The notes: generated by a model from the letters alone, not told the origin. DNA of 64,000 nucleotides from CAZTHK01 sp964613215 (GCA_964613215.1 CAZTHK010000002.1:152798-216797); one strand, 5' to 3'. Positions 43,782-52,881 are shown, counted from the first letter of the stretch. Translations and numbers: made by a program.

Positions 43782-46556
43782 TTGATACTGGATAAAATTA
43801 TTTTAAGGGGAGCCAGGGAGCATAATCTGAAAAATATAGATCTGGAGCTCCCCCGGCAGAAGCTGATAGCCATAACCGGAGTATCCGGCTCAGGAAAGTC
43901 ATCTCTGGCCTTCGATACCATATATGCGGAGGGGCAGAGAAGGTATATCGAGTCGCTTTCCACCTACTCCCGGCAGTTCATAGAGAAGATAGGAAGGCCG
44001 GACCTGGACGATATATCCGGTATCAGCCCCACCATCGCCATCAGGCAGAAGAATACAGTAACCAGCGCCCGTTCCACCGTTGGTACCGCCACCGAAGTAT
44101 ACGACTATATCCGTCTTCTGTTCGCCAGGGTGGGAAAGACCATATGCCCCCGGTGCGGAGTGGAGGTCAGGTCTTACCCCTCAAGTGAAGTTACCGATAT
44201 TGTAATCAGCAGGTTCGATGGCCAGAGGGTCTATCTGCTGATACCTCAGAGTGAGATGGAGCCGGATGAATGGGAGACCAGAAGAACCTATCTCCTCTCC
44301 AGGGGATTTACCAGGCTGCTTATAGACGGAGAGGTGGTCAGGGTGGATGAGCTGGATGATCCGCCCGGCGGTTATGAAGAGCTGTTTATACTGCTGGACC
44401 GGGTTGAGGCTGACGGAAGCAACCGCTCCCGTATAACCGAATCGGTGGAGCTGGCCTACCGGGAAGATCCGGAAGTTATAGTGGTGGAGGATGCGGAGGG
44501 AGAGGGAAGATTCCGTTTTACCCGGACCCCCTCCTGTCTCGAATGCGGACGTTTCTTCATCGAACCCACCCCCCTGCTCTTCTCCTTCAATAATCCCTAC
44601 GGGGCATGCCCCGAATGCAAGGGCTTCGGTGACAAGATGGAGTTCTCCGAGGAGTTCATCGTACCCGACCGCAATCTGGCCATCAGGGATAAGGCTGTAG
44701 ACCCCTGGTCCCGGGAGAGATTTTCCCACTTCCACCGGCGGCTGATGGATTTCTGCCGTACCAGGGGTATTCCGGTGGATAAGCCCTGGAAGGATATGGA
44801 TGAACAGCACCGGGAGATTATCATGGAAGGAGAGGAGGACTATGTGGGGGTTATTCCCTTCCTGGAGAAGATGAAGAGGAAGAGTTACAAGAAGGGACAC
44901 CGTTTCTTCACCAGAAGATATATGGGTTATACCACCTGCAGGACCTGTAGGGGGAAGAGGCTGAGAGAGGAGGTCTTCGACGTAAAGATAGGTGATTACC
45001 ATATTGGTGATATCAACGCCATGGTTCCCGGCCGGGTTCTCTCCTTTCTGGAGCACTGCGATTTTACCGAAAGGGAAAGCAGGATAGTGGAGGATGTGCT
45101 GACCGAACTGAGATCGAGGCTCACCTTCATGATGGAGGTGGGACTGGACTACCTCACCCTGGACCGTATTACCAGAACCCTCTCCGGGGGTGAGGCACAG
45201 AGGATAAACCTGGCCAACGCCCTGGGGGCCAACCTTGTGGATGCGGTTTATATACTGGATGAACCATCCATAGGGATGCATGCTGCGGATAACCGTAAGC
45301 TGATATCGGTGGTGGAGAAGCTGAGGGACCGTGGGAATACTGTGATCATAGTGGAGCATGACCCCGATATAATAAGATCGTGTGACTACCTGGTGGATCT
45401 GGGGCCGGGACCTGGAACCAGGGGGGGAGAGGTGGTTTTCAGCGGTACGGTCGAACAGGCGGAGAAGAGCAGGGTGGAAGATTCACTCACCCTGGATTGG
45501 GTATTCAGGGATCATCAGCTGGAGAAGAGGGAGCGGGGGAGGGCGGTGCCTGAGGGTGAGATATCACTTAAGGGAGCCCATCTGCACAATCTGGACTTTA
45601 TAGATGTCGATTTTCCCATGGGCTGCCTGGTCTGTGTTACCGGTGTCTCCGGTTCGGGCAAGAGCTCCCTGGTGGTTGATACCCTGCATAAGGCATTGTC
45701 CAGAAAGTCGTCGGTCAGATATCTGGATGCCCGGTCCTGCCGGGTTAAGGGAGCCCTGGACAGGGTTCTGCTGGTGGATCAGAGCCCCATAGGATCCACT
45801 CCCCGCTCCAATCCGGTGACCTATCTGAAGGCATTCTCCATGATCCGGGAGGCCTTCGCCAACCAGAAGGAATCGATTGCCAGAGGCTATAAACAGGGCA
45901 GATTCAGCTTCAACAAGCCGGAGGGACGCTGTTCCAGATGCAGTGGAATGGGCTACCGCAGGGTGGAGATGCATTTCATGGCAGATATCTTCGTCCCCTG
46001 CGAGGTCTGCGGGGGCAAGCGGTACAACCGGGAGACACTGGAGATACTATACAAGAACAAGAATATCAGCGAAGTACTGGACCTTACTGTGGATGAGGCT
46101 ATACTATTTTTCAGTGAAATCCCCCGGCTGGGTGAGAAGCTGTGGATACTATCCAGGGTGGGCCTGGGTTACCTTCAGCTGGGTCAGCCGGCCAATACAC
46201 TCTCCGGCGGGGAGTCCCAGAGGATGAAGATAGCCAGGGAACTGTCCCGCGCCGGGGGGGAGGGGAATTTATATATTCTGGATGAGCCGACCACCGGTCT
46301 CCATATGAGTGATGTGAACAGGCTTATCTTCGTTCTGGACGAGCTGGTAAGGGCTGGTCATACCGTGCTGGTAATAGAACATAACATGGAGATAATAAGA
46401 TCATCAGACCATATTATAGATATGGGACCGGGTGGTGGAGACCGGGGAGGAAGGGTTGTGGCTGAGGGGTTGCCTGAGGACATAATACGCTCCAGGGAGT
46501 CGGTAACTGGAAAACATTTGAAGGATTACCTGGTAAAGTTCAGCAGGGAGGAATAG
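43782..46556 (+). CDS. uvrA: UvrABC excinuclease subunit A
   Basis: ATPase that finds DNA damage in nucleotide excision repair with UvrB. 924 residues, the usual size. The TTG start has AAGGAGGAG upstream. Two ABC modules are seen: Walker A 'GVSGSGKSSLAFDTIYAEG' (about 31) and 'GVSGSGKSSLVVDTLH' (about 621), signatures 'TLSGGEAQRINLA' (about 467) and 'TLSGGESQRMKIA' (about 807). CxxC zinc modules include 'CPRCG', 'CLECG...CPECKGFG' and 'CSRCSGMG...CEVCGGKR'. galE follows with no gap. LexA-type control is not evident upstream. Confidence 0.97.
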   Translation: MILDKIILRGAREHNLKNIDLELPRQKLIAITGVSGSGKSSLAFDTIYAEGQRRYIESLSTYSRQFIEKIGRPDLDDISGISPTIAIRQKNTVTSARSTVGTATEVYDYIRLLFARVGKTICPRCGVEVRSYPSSEVTDIVISRFDGQRVYLLIPQSEMEPDEWETRRTYLLSRGFTRLLIDGEVVRVDELDDPPGGYEELFILLDRVEADGSNRSRITESVELAYREDPEVIVVEDAEGEGRFRFTRTPSCLECGRFFIEPTPLLFSFNNPYGACPECKGFGDKMEFSEEFIVPDRNLAIRDKAVDPWSRERFSHFHRRLMDFCRTRGIPVDKPWKDMDEQHREIIMEGEEDYVGVIPFLEKMKRKSYKKGHRFFTRRYMGYTTCRTCRGKRLREEVFDVKIGDYHIGDINAMVPGRVLSFLEHCDFTERESRIVEDVLTELRSRLTFMMEVGLDYLTLDRITRTLSGGEAQRINLANALGANLVDAVYILDEPSIGMHAADNRKLISVVEKLRDRGNTVIIVEHDPDIIRSCDYLVDLGPGPGTRGGEVVFSGTVEQAEKSRVEDSLTLDWVFRDHQLEKRERGRAVPEGEISLKGAHLHNLDFIDVDFPMGCLVCVTGVSGSGKSSLVVDTLHKALSRKSSVRYLDARSCRVKGALDRVLLVDQSPIGSTPRSNPVTYLKAFSMIREAFANQKESIARGYKQGRFSFNKPEGRCSRCSGMGYRRVEMHFMADIFVPCEVCGGKRYNRETLEILYKNKNISEVLDLTVDEAILFFSEIPRLGEKLWILSRVGLGYLQLGQPANTLSGGESQRMKIARELSRAGGEGNLYILDEPTTGLHMSDVNRLIFVLDELVRAGHTVLVIEHNMEIIRSSDHIIDMGPGGGDRGGRVVAEGLPEDIIRSRESVTGKHLKDYLVKFSREE

Positions 46557-47534
46557 ATGAAGATACTGATAACCGGCGGCGCCGGATATATAGGCAGCGT
46601 GGTAACAGAAAGCTTCCTGGACCGGGGCTACCGGGTGGTGGTGGTAGATGATCTCTCCACCGGCCATCTGGATGCCCTCGACAGCAGGGTGGAGTTTCAC
46701 CGGGGGGACCTCAGTGACAGGGAATTCATTGCCCCCATTCTGGAAGAGGGTATAGAAGCGGTGTGTCACTTCGCCGCCTTTTCCCTGGTGGGCGAGTCGG
46801 TTAAAAATCCGCTGAAGTACTACAGAAACAACGTGGTAGGCGCCTATGTCCTGCTCCGGGCGATGAAGGATACGGGGGTGGGCAACTTCCTCTTCTCATC
46901 CACAGCAGCGGTATACGGAGAACCCTCCAGTACAACCATAACAGAGGATGCCCGCTTGAGGCCGGTCAACGCCTACGGCAACACCAAGCTGGCCATAGAG
47001 AAGATGCTGTGGGACTGTTCCAGGGGCTGGGATCTCGGATACATCTCGCTGCGCTACTTCAATGCCGCCGGGGCAAGCTCCCTCCACGGAGAGGATCACC
47101 GTCCCGAGACCCATCTGATTCCCATCGTTCTGGAGAAGGCCATGGGACAGCGGGATGAACTCATAGTCTATGGCAATGACTATCCCACCGCAGACGGAAC
47201 CTGCATCAGGGATTACATACATGTGAAGGACCTGGCCACTGCCCATGTGCTGGGACTGGAGGCGATGATGGAGGGTTACCATGGAGCTCTCAACCTGGGC
47301 AACGGAACGGGTTTCTCCGTGCTGGATGTTATAGAAGCTGCCGAAGAGGTTACCGGCGTGGATATCGACTATGTTATGGGCAACAGAAGGGAGGGTGATC
47401 CGGCTGTGCTGGTAGCGTCTTCCAGGCGGGCGGAGGAGATTCTGGGATGGGAGAGAACATATCCCGATATTGTTGATATTATTAGAGATGCATACAACTG
47501 GAAGAAGCAGTTCCCTCAGGGTTATGAAAAATAG
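46557..47534 (+). CDS. galE: UDP-glucose 4-epimerase
   Basis: NAD-dependent short-chain dehydrogenase/reductase that interconverts UDP-glucose and UDP-galactose, supplying galactose for LPS or exopolysaccharide. 325 residues. 'ILITGGAGYIGSVVTESFLD' is the NAD-binding loop, 'LFSSTAAVYGEP' carries the catalytic Ser/Thr, and 'VNAYGNTKLAIEKML' the YxxxK pair (Tyr about 140, Lys about 144). 'LRYFNAAGASSLHGEDH' is typical of GalE. The ATG directly abuts the uvrA stop, with AGGGAGG upstream in uvrA. Confidence 0.94.
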   Translation: MKILITGGAGYIGSVVTESFLDRGYRVVVVDDLSTGHLDALDSRVEFHRGDLSDREFIAPILEEGIEAVCHFAAFSLVGESVKNPLKYYRNNVVGAYVLLRAMKDTGVGNFLFSSTAAVYGEPSSTTITEDARLRPVNAYGNTKLAIEKMLWDCSRGWDLGYISLRYFNAAGASSLHGEDHRPETHLIPIVLEKAMGQRDELIVYGNDYPTADGTCIRDYIHVKDLATAHVLGLEAMMEGYHGALNLGNGTGFSVLDVIEAAEEVTGVDIDYVMGNRREGDPAVLVASSRRAEEILGWERTYPDIVDIIRDAYNWKKQFPQGYEK

Positions 47535-47761
47535 AAAACGGATGAAAAGAGGGGCCAACATGGAAAATAATTAGCCGTTTTCGGCACCCTTTACCCTATT
47601 TATTATTCAGGTAAAGCCAAAAAAATAAGGTCATATAATTAGCATAATTATTAACTTGTTATAATAAAATAAGTTAGCATCACACCATACCTCTGTTTAT
47701 TAAAAAAATCAGCCATTCCCACCTGGTTCCTCCGTGGCATGCAAGTTGCGTTTTACAGGTT

Positions 47762-47895
47762 GGTTATAGCTCTATTGACCCGAGGGGCTGAGTTCCGCCC
47801 GCCTGCACCCGGGTGAATGTAATCCTTCCCGGGGCAACGAGCCGGGCTCGTACTTTTGAGGTACGTGCCAGGGGGCTCGCCCGTAAATATCTGCG
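47762..47895. repeat. Structured GC-rich repeat element, copy 2
   Basis: About 134 bases. Its 5' box is 'GAGTTCCGCCCGCCTGCACC' followed by CGGGTGAATGTAATCC, and its 3' box is 'GGGGGCTCGCCCGTAAATAT' followed by CTGCG. In between, CGTAC/GTACG form a small hairpin (TTTTGAG-type loop) inside an outer CGAGCC/GGCTCG stem. It ends 45 bases before a histidine kinase start, the same arrangement as copy 1 at 16545. The AT-rich stretch 47535-47761 holds a weak GAAAACGG/CCGTTTTC pair after galE and nothing else recognised. Confidence 0.5.
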
Positions 47896-47940
47896 TGGAG
47901 TTGTATCCGTTTTAACCGGTCAAAAGGGAAAAGCTGAATT

Positions 47941-50421
47941 ATGCGATCAGGTGAAATCATAAACCTGCTTAAATCTCTTCGTCTGAATCCTCACGGAGGA
48001 TCCATCTGTTCTGTTCTGGGTGTTCTGGAGGATGCTCTCCGGCCTGCATTCCGGCAGCACAGTCTGGTACTGCATATTCCGGGCGAGAGGATGGTTTATA
48101 TTACCAGCTGGCCTATGGGGATAGACCGGGACATATTTGCAGAGGCCCTCAATATCAGCAATACCGGCGACCTTGAGTGGGTGATTCTCAATATCGGCAG
48201 TGAGGGAGAGGCGAGGACCGGGGATGATGAAATATCAGTCTGCCGGATACCGTTGTACCGCCGTCACCGGAGTTTCGGTTTCCTGTCCCTGATCAGGTGG
48301 GATGGCAGTTCATTCGATAATTCGGGAAGGGAGGCGCTTCCCCTTCTTTCTGAGGTGTTCTCACTGATAATTGTGCCCTGTATCGGGGACAGCGGGAGTG
48401 AACCTGCCGGGTCGGGCCGGGAACCAACACTGAAGGAGCAGCTGCTGGATGCGGCGGGGTACGATGAGGATATGGAGACGGTCTTATCCAGGATGATGGA
48501 GCTCTCCCGGGCGGATTACTGCGGTTTCTTCTCATCCGGTAATGGTGCAGATATTTATCTGATGCTGGGTTCACCGAAGCTTGCCGGCGCCATAGGTGAG
48601 GTAGAACACAAACTTGTCAAGGCATACAGTATGTTTTCCAACACCGCCGAACCGGATGATTTTACCGGGAGGGTATTTTACCGGAGTGGCGGAGTGGGGG
48701 ATATCTATACGGAGGGCGATTCCGCCATAAAGAGCCATTTCCTGGTACCTGTTCTCTACGGTGGAGAGGTCAGGGGAATCCTGTTCTTCGGCAGTGTCCG
48801 CAGGGAGGCATTTGTCAGGGAGAACATATCGGTATTCCACTCCATGGCTGACAGCAGCGGGGAGAGGGAGAGAGTTGTTCATTCCCTGGAATCCGATTCC
48901 GGTATGCTGGAGAGATGGTTGTCAGTCATACCATTCGGCTGTGCCCTTATATCACCATCCGGGGAAATTATAACCTCCAACCGGAGATTCCGGGATATTC
49001 TGGGAATAGGGGGCCGGATACCCCCCAGCATAACCGGTATAAACAGGGTAAGTGAATACAATTTCAAGGGATTGTGGAAGGAATTCAATGCTACTCAGAA
49101 TGAAATGGAGGGAAGGCTGCTGAGCTCCGGCTCGGAGAACGGAGGAATCCTCTCGGTAACCTGGGTGAATGCCCCCTCCTGCAGTGGTGAAAGCGGTTCC
49201 CTGGTGATGATTCAGGATATTACCGGGCAGATGAGGAAGAGGGAGGAGGAGAGGCGATTCGTAGCTACGGTGGCACATGAGCTCAGAACCCCTCTTACAG
49301 CATTGAAGAATTCCCTCAAGATTCTGATGGAGCTTGCCGGTAAAGAAGACAGAGCTGATGCCGGAAATAGTGATAAGGCCGGACCGGCGAAAAAGTTTCT
49401 GACCACAGCAACGAGGACGCTGAACAAACTCAGTGTGCTGGTGGATGGATTGATTGATGTATACAAATTATCCGGTAGTGAGGATACCGTGGATGCAGAG
49501 GTGGTGGATGTGAAGGATTTCATCGGGGAAGCCTCCACCCTGTTCATGGAATCGATGAACAGGAAGAATATACGGTTCCGGGTAGAGACCGGAAGCAGCA
49601 TATCTGAGATGGAGCTGGACAGAAACCGGATCGAGCAGGTAATCCAGAATCTGATCTCCAACTCGGTAAAAAACACCATTGCCGGCGGTGAGATTTCGGT
49701 GACTGTTTCGGCAGCCGGGAAGCCGGCCAGGAAACTCTTCCCCCTGGTTCCCTGGGACTATCTGCCCCGGCCGGAGGTGATCGACATTGCAGTGAGGGAT
49801 TCGGGGAGTGGTATCCCTGATGAAGTATCGGAATACATCTCCGGAGAGAACGGTGACTACGGGGTGAGGAAACCACCCGGGCTGGGGCTGCTGATATCCA
49901 GGGAGCTGGTAAAACGTCATGGAGGGAGAGTAGAGATAGAATCGGGCCGAGATATCGGAAGTGTGGTGCATCTGTATCTCTTCCGCCGGATAGAGACCGG
50001 CATGATGGTCAGAACGGTGGAAAACATTCAGAGCATAGTTAATGACTTTCTTAAGAAGGGGAAGTCACCGGTGGTCTATACCCTGGTAAAGAAGGGCGGG
50101 GGATGCTGGATCGAGCTGTCGGGAATGTGGCGGAAGAGTCCTGTGCTCGAACCGGAATCTGCCGAGATCAACGACCTGGAGCTTTATCTCTGGCCTCTGG
50201 GAGAGAAGATAGCCATCGGTGTTACCTGCAACCAGAACATGATTGAACAGCCCGTCTCGGCCCTGTCAGCAGGCCGGGAGGGATTGAGGGTGGTAAAGCC
50301 GCCCGACAGCGGTGTAATCGATATAGGATGGGCGGTCAGCCCCCGGGATGGAATAAAATTTGCGGAACTGCTTGATAGATCCTTAGAGATGGTCAGAGAG
50401 CGGGTTACCGCTACCGTTTAG
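47941..50421 (+). CDS. Sensor histidine kinase with extra C-terminal domain
   Basis: 826 residues without clear membrane segments. The N-terminal 320 residues look like GAF-type sensor regions; a PAS domain follows ('WLSVIPFGCALISPSGEIIT', about 330-425), then HisKA with His about 446 ('ATVAHELRTPLTALKNSL') and HATPase ('IEQVIQNLISNSVKNTI', 'VRDSGSGIPDEV', 'GLGLLISRELVKRHGG'). About 150 further residues follow the ATPase, ending 'FAELLDRSLEMVRERVTATV'; this tail has the feel of a degenerate GGDEF-type domain without the GG[D/E]EF loop, which is only a guess. A receiver protein gene follows 14 bases on and is the likely partner. Confidence 0.88.
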   Translation: MRSGEIINLLKSLRLNPHGGSICSVLGVLEDALRPAFRQHSLVLHIPGERMVYITSWPMGIDRDIFAEALNISNTGDLEWVILNIGSEGEARTGDDEISVCRIPLYRRHRSFGFLSLIRWDGSSFDNSGREALPLLSEVFSLIIVPCIGDSGSEPAGSGREPTLKEQLLDAAGYDEDMETVLSRMMELSRADYCGFFSSGNGADIYLMLGSPKLAGAIGEVEHKLVKAYSMFSNTAEPDDFTGRVFYRSGGVGDIYTEGDSAIKSHFLVPVLYGGEVRGILFFGSVRREAFVRENISVFHSMADSSGERERVVHSLESDSGMLERWLSVIPFGCALISPSGEIITSNRRFRDILGIGGRIPPSITGINRVSEYNFKGLWKEFNATQNEMEGRLLSSGSENGGILSVTWVNAPSCSGESGSLVMIQDITGQMRKREEERRFVATVAHELRTPLTALKNSLKILMELAGKEDRADAGNSDKAGPAKKFLTTATRTLNKLSVLVDGLIDVYKLSGSEDTVDAEVVDVKDFIGEASTLFMESMNRKNIRFRVETGSSISEMELDRNRIEQVIQNLISNSVKNTIAGGEISVTVSAAGKPARKLFPLVPWDYLPRPEVIDIAVRDSGSGIPDEVSEYISGENGDYGVRKPPGLGLLISRELVKRHGGRVEIESGRDIGSVVHLYLFRRIETGMMVRTVENIQSIVNDFLKKGKSPVVYTLVKKGGGCWIELSGMWRKSPVLEPESAEINDLELYLWPLGEKIAIGVTCNQNMIEQPVSALSAGREGLRVVKPPDSGVIDIGWAVSPRDGIKFAELLDRSLEMVRERVTATV

Positions 50422-50435
50422 AAAGGAGAAGATAG

Positions 50436-50843
50436 ATGCATGAAGGAAGGATTCTCATCGTCGAGGATGATGAGGATATCGTTGAAACCGTAAAGTACAG
50501 TCTCGAATTGAGGGGATTCGAAGTAGATGCCGTTTACGACGGGCTCCATGCCCTTCGCAAGGCCAGAAAAAATGAGTATGATCTGATGCTGCTCGACATC
50601 ATGCTTCCCGGTAAGAACGGTTATGAAGTAGCCAGGATACTCAAGGAGGAGATGGAAGAGGGCAAGATAAGGCCATTCCGGATCCTGGTTCTTACCGCCC
50701 GCAAGGTGGACAAGCCGGAGCGGGAGGAATTTCTGAGAACCTGGTCCCAGGTTGATGAATTCATGTATAAGCCGTTCGAGATAGATGATCTGATCGACCG
50801 GATCATATATCATCTCAAACAGAATCTGCAGGAGGCCTATTAA
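50436..50843 (+). CDS. Single-domain response regulator (receiver only)
   Basis: 135 residues, a CheY-like receiver with no output domain. 'RILIVEDDEDIVETVKYSLE' holds the acidic pair, 'LMLLDIMLPGKNGYEVA' the phosphoacceptor Asp54, 'ILVLTARK' the Thr and 'FMYKPFEIDDLI' the Lys. AGAAAGGAGAAG precedes the ATG. It is 14 bases after the kinase gene and 47 bases before a PAS-HisKA gene, so the three probably act in one pathway, perhaps as a phosphorelay. Confidence 0.93.
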   Translation: MHEGRILIVEDDEDIVETVKYSLELRGFEVDAVYDGLHALRKARKNEYDLMLLDIMLPGKNGYEVARILKEEMEEGKIRPFRILVLTARKVDKPEREEFLRTWSQVDEFMYKPFEIDDLIDRIIYHLKQNLQEAY

Positions 50844-50890
50844 GAGGATGGAGCAGGTTTATCGGCTCCGGTGCCGGGCAGGAAGAAAAC

Positions 50891-51574
50891 ATGCGAAATG
50901 AAATGATCGAAGGGCTCAGGCCCGACGACTATCTTACATCCATATTCGACAGCTCCCCCTTTGCCCTGATATCCCTGGATATGAGGCTGAGGGTGGTGCT
51001 GTTCAACCGCTCTGCTGAGAAGCTGACCGGGCTGAAGCACCGGGATGTAGCGGGACTGAGGATAAACAGGATAATAGAGTATAAGCATATCAGAAATATA
51101 ATAGATCTTATCAGAAAGAGGGGCAGCGTATATCTCAGCTCATACCTGGCCAGGCTAAGGGGCAGTGGCAACAGAGAGATCCCGGTCAAACTCAGCATAT
51201 CACCACTGGAGGATAACCAGCAGAGGCTGCTGGGCATCCTGCTTATCGCTCTCGACATCAGGGAGATAAAGCGCCTCCAGTCACACCTGCTCGATGCCGA
51301 GCGGCTGGCCGCAATCACAGAAACCGCAGTGAGTATCAATCACGAGATCAACAATCCCCTGTGCTCCATCCTGGGCAACACCCAGCTGCTGCTTATGAAC
51401 AGGGAGAAGCTGGATAAGAAGACTATCCGCAAGCTGGAGAGCATAGAGAAGGAGATAATGCGGATACAGAAGACCGCCCGGAAGCTTTCCCGGATCACTA
51501 GGCCGGTGCTGAAGGAGTACGTCAGCGGTACCAGAATGCTGGACGTGGAAAAGTCAGGTACCGATAAAGATTAG
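50891..51574 (+). CDS. PAS-HisKA protein lacking an ATPase domain
   Basis: 227 residues. A PAS domain (about 15-130: 'IFDSSPFALISLDMRLRVVL', 'FNRSAEKLTGLKHRDVAGL') is followed by a HisKA dimerisation helix pair with an H-box His about 151 ('AVSINHEINNPLCSILGNTQ'). The protein ends about 75 residues later, and no N, G1 or G2 ATP-binding boxes are seen. The downstream 180 bases to the tRNA gene do not continue the frame with an ATPase domain. It may be a phosphorelay intermediate or a scaffold that is phosphorylated by the upstream kinase, or a truncated kinase. Confidence 0.82.
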   Translation: MRNEMIEGLRPDDYLTSIFDSSPFALISLDMRLRVVLFNRSAEKLTGLKHRDVAGLRINRIIEYKHIRNIIDLIRKRGSVYLSSYLARLRGSGNREIPVKLSISPLEDNQQRLLGILLIALDIREIKRLQSHLLDAERLAAITETAVSINHEINNPLCSILGNTQLLLMNREKLDKKTIRKLESIEKEIMRIQKTARKLSRITRPVLKEYVSGTRMLDVEKSGTDKD

Positions 51575-51720
51575 ACATAGAATTCTGCACAGAGATAACT
51601 AAGCTTTACATAAAAATCAACAGAAGAATCCGGCATAAAAGTTGTACCAGTAACAAATAGCATGAATTATAATAACTTCATGCAAAGTCTGATAGTTACA
51701 GCCCCAGGCACAAGAAATAG

Positions 51721-51748
51721 TTGACATTACCGCCAGAATAGTTAACAT
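51721..51748 (+). promoter_or_regulatory. Predicted tRNA-Phe promoter
   Basis: TTGACA (51721-51726) and TAACAT (51743-51748), 16 bases apart, just before the tRNA at 51760. The boxes sit in a 22-base tandem arrangement, ATAGTTGACATTAC then ATAGTTAACATTAC. Confidence 0.5.
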
Positions 51749-51759
51749 TACTGTCTGAT

Positions 51760-51832
51760 GGGAAGGTAGCTCAGTCGGTAGAGCAACTGATTGAAAATCA
51801 GTGTGTCGGCGGTTCGATTCCGTCCCTTCCCA
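51760..51832 (+). tRNA. tRNA-Phe (anticodon GAA)
   Basis: 73 bases forming a full cloverleaf: acceptor GGGAAGG/CCTTCCC with discriminator A, D arm GCTC/GAGC, anticodon stem ACTGA/TCAGT with loop TTGAAAA (anticodon GAA), and T stem GGCGG/CCGTC with loop TTCGATT. The 3' CCA is not encoded. It lies between the signalling genes and the accessory region, a position where elements often integrate, though I see no repeated 3' end nearby. Confidence 0.97.
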
Positions 51833-51864
51833 TATTGTTATTTGCCACCAGATAATTAATTGTT

Positions 51865-52056
51865 TTAACCAGCCTTGTTCTCTGACTCTATCTTCTTCAT
51901 CAGTTTTTCATGTTGGCTGGAAGCCTGTGTTATCCTTGCCAGAATTGCCAAAAAACATGCACCACAGATAATTCCGACACCCATTGTAGCTTCCGTTAAA
52001 AATAAAGCTCCAACAAAAGCCACTAATAAAGCGATGATAACCAGTAAAATAGTCAT
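51865..52056 (-). CDS. Small two-segment membrane protein
   Basis: 63 residues with a perfect AGGAGG four bases before the ATG. Two hydrophobic segments ('ILLVIIALLVAFVGALFL' and 'VGIICGACFLAILARI') are followed by a polar, charged tail ('QHEKLMKKIESENKAG'). I do not recognise the family. It is convergent with the tRNA gene and stands alone. Confidence 0.65.
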   Translation of the reverse strand: MTILLVIIALLVAFVGALFLTEATMGVGIICGACFLAILARITQASSQHEKLMKKIESENKAG

Positions 52057-52600
52057 TTTACCTCCTGATTTAATCTATTGTACAAAGACCTTCCCGAGTT
52101 ACAATAAAGCAAAGTTTTTATTATTTCTTAAATTGATTTTTAATATTTCCCCAGCTCCATGAAATTAGTTTATCACGAATCAACTTTAAACTCTATATTG
52201 CAGCAAAGCGCTGAGTATGAATTCGTAATGATTTTTCCAGGTTTGGGCCGGCATATAATAATAATTCCTGGATAATAAACTTTTTTCTGCAGATCACCCT
52301 CGTTTGATTGAGAAATACTTTCGCTCTAACATGTTGTTCAATACACTTATGTAAGGGAAAAAACAGAACGGTTAATAGTGGTTCCCGGGTTTCCCTGTGA
52401 ATCCTGGTGATTCTCGGGATACTACCCGGACCTGGTTAGGCATTCGGCCAGGTCTACACTATCACCGGAGCTTAAGGCCGGCTGATATGAAAATGTTATA
52501 AATTGTCACTTTCTGACAGTATCTGACATATAACGGATGGATATACCGAATAACTGGTTGTTTTATAGATTCTTGTTAATCCGGGCAGTTAAATTAAATG
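52057..52600. other. Non-coding region before the 281 bp element
   Basis: 544 bases with no credible gene. Around 52505-52530 there are several TCTGACA/TGACAG half-sites like those of the abiE operator (52964-52990). A short open stretch starting ATG 52537 ('MDIPNNWLFYRFLLIRA') runs straight into the inverted-repeat element at 52601 and may be a broken small gene. Confidence 0.35.
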
Positions 52601-52881
52601 TGGAGTTTCCCCAAAAAATGATGCAGGAATTTCATAAGATAATAAATAACAAGCCGTTATTAATATTGATAAGTGGAATATGTTTTCCGGGGTTTTTTCA
52701 TCCGTTGCCTGGTGCTTCAAAACCCTCTGCGGGGAGAGCGGGCATGGTTTTCTGCCCCGGAGGGGCAGAAAGAGCGAGCCCGAGACGGGAGCTGCGATTC
52801 CCACGCTGGGGGAGTCGACAGCGATTTTGAAACACCAGGCAGCGGAATCATAGAGGTCGAATGAAAATTGGGGAAACTCCA
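52601..52881. mobile_element. 281 bp element with nested inverted repeats
   Basis: Perfect 14 bp ends TGGAGTTTCCCCAA (52601-52614) and its complement (52868-52881). Nested inside, a 23 bp imperfect pair at 52702-52724 and 52823-52845 (CCGTTGCCTGGTGCTTCAAA... against its complement, 3 mismatches) encloses a GC-rich core with a hairpin TTTCTGCCCC-GGA-GGGGCAGAAA. No transposase is present, so this looks like a non-autonomous element. No clear target duplication is seen. Confidence 0.6.

Noticed and set aside
44181..45359. Long reverse-strand frame of 392 codons opposite uvrA
   Set aside because: It is the shadow of a highly conserved gene, and its product is His/Pro-rich and without family features.
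51760..51832. tRNA-Phe as the attachment site of an integrated island
   Set aside because: No duplicated tRNA 3' end and no site-specific tyrosine integrase was found between the tRNA and the window end.
52537..52830. 97-codon forward frame through the 281 bp element
   Set aside because: The first 20 codons may be a real remnant, but the rest is translation of the inverted-repeat element.
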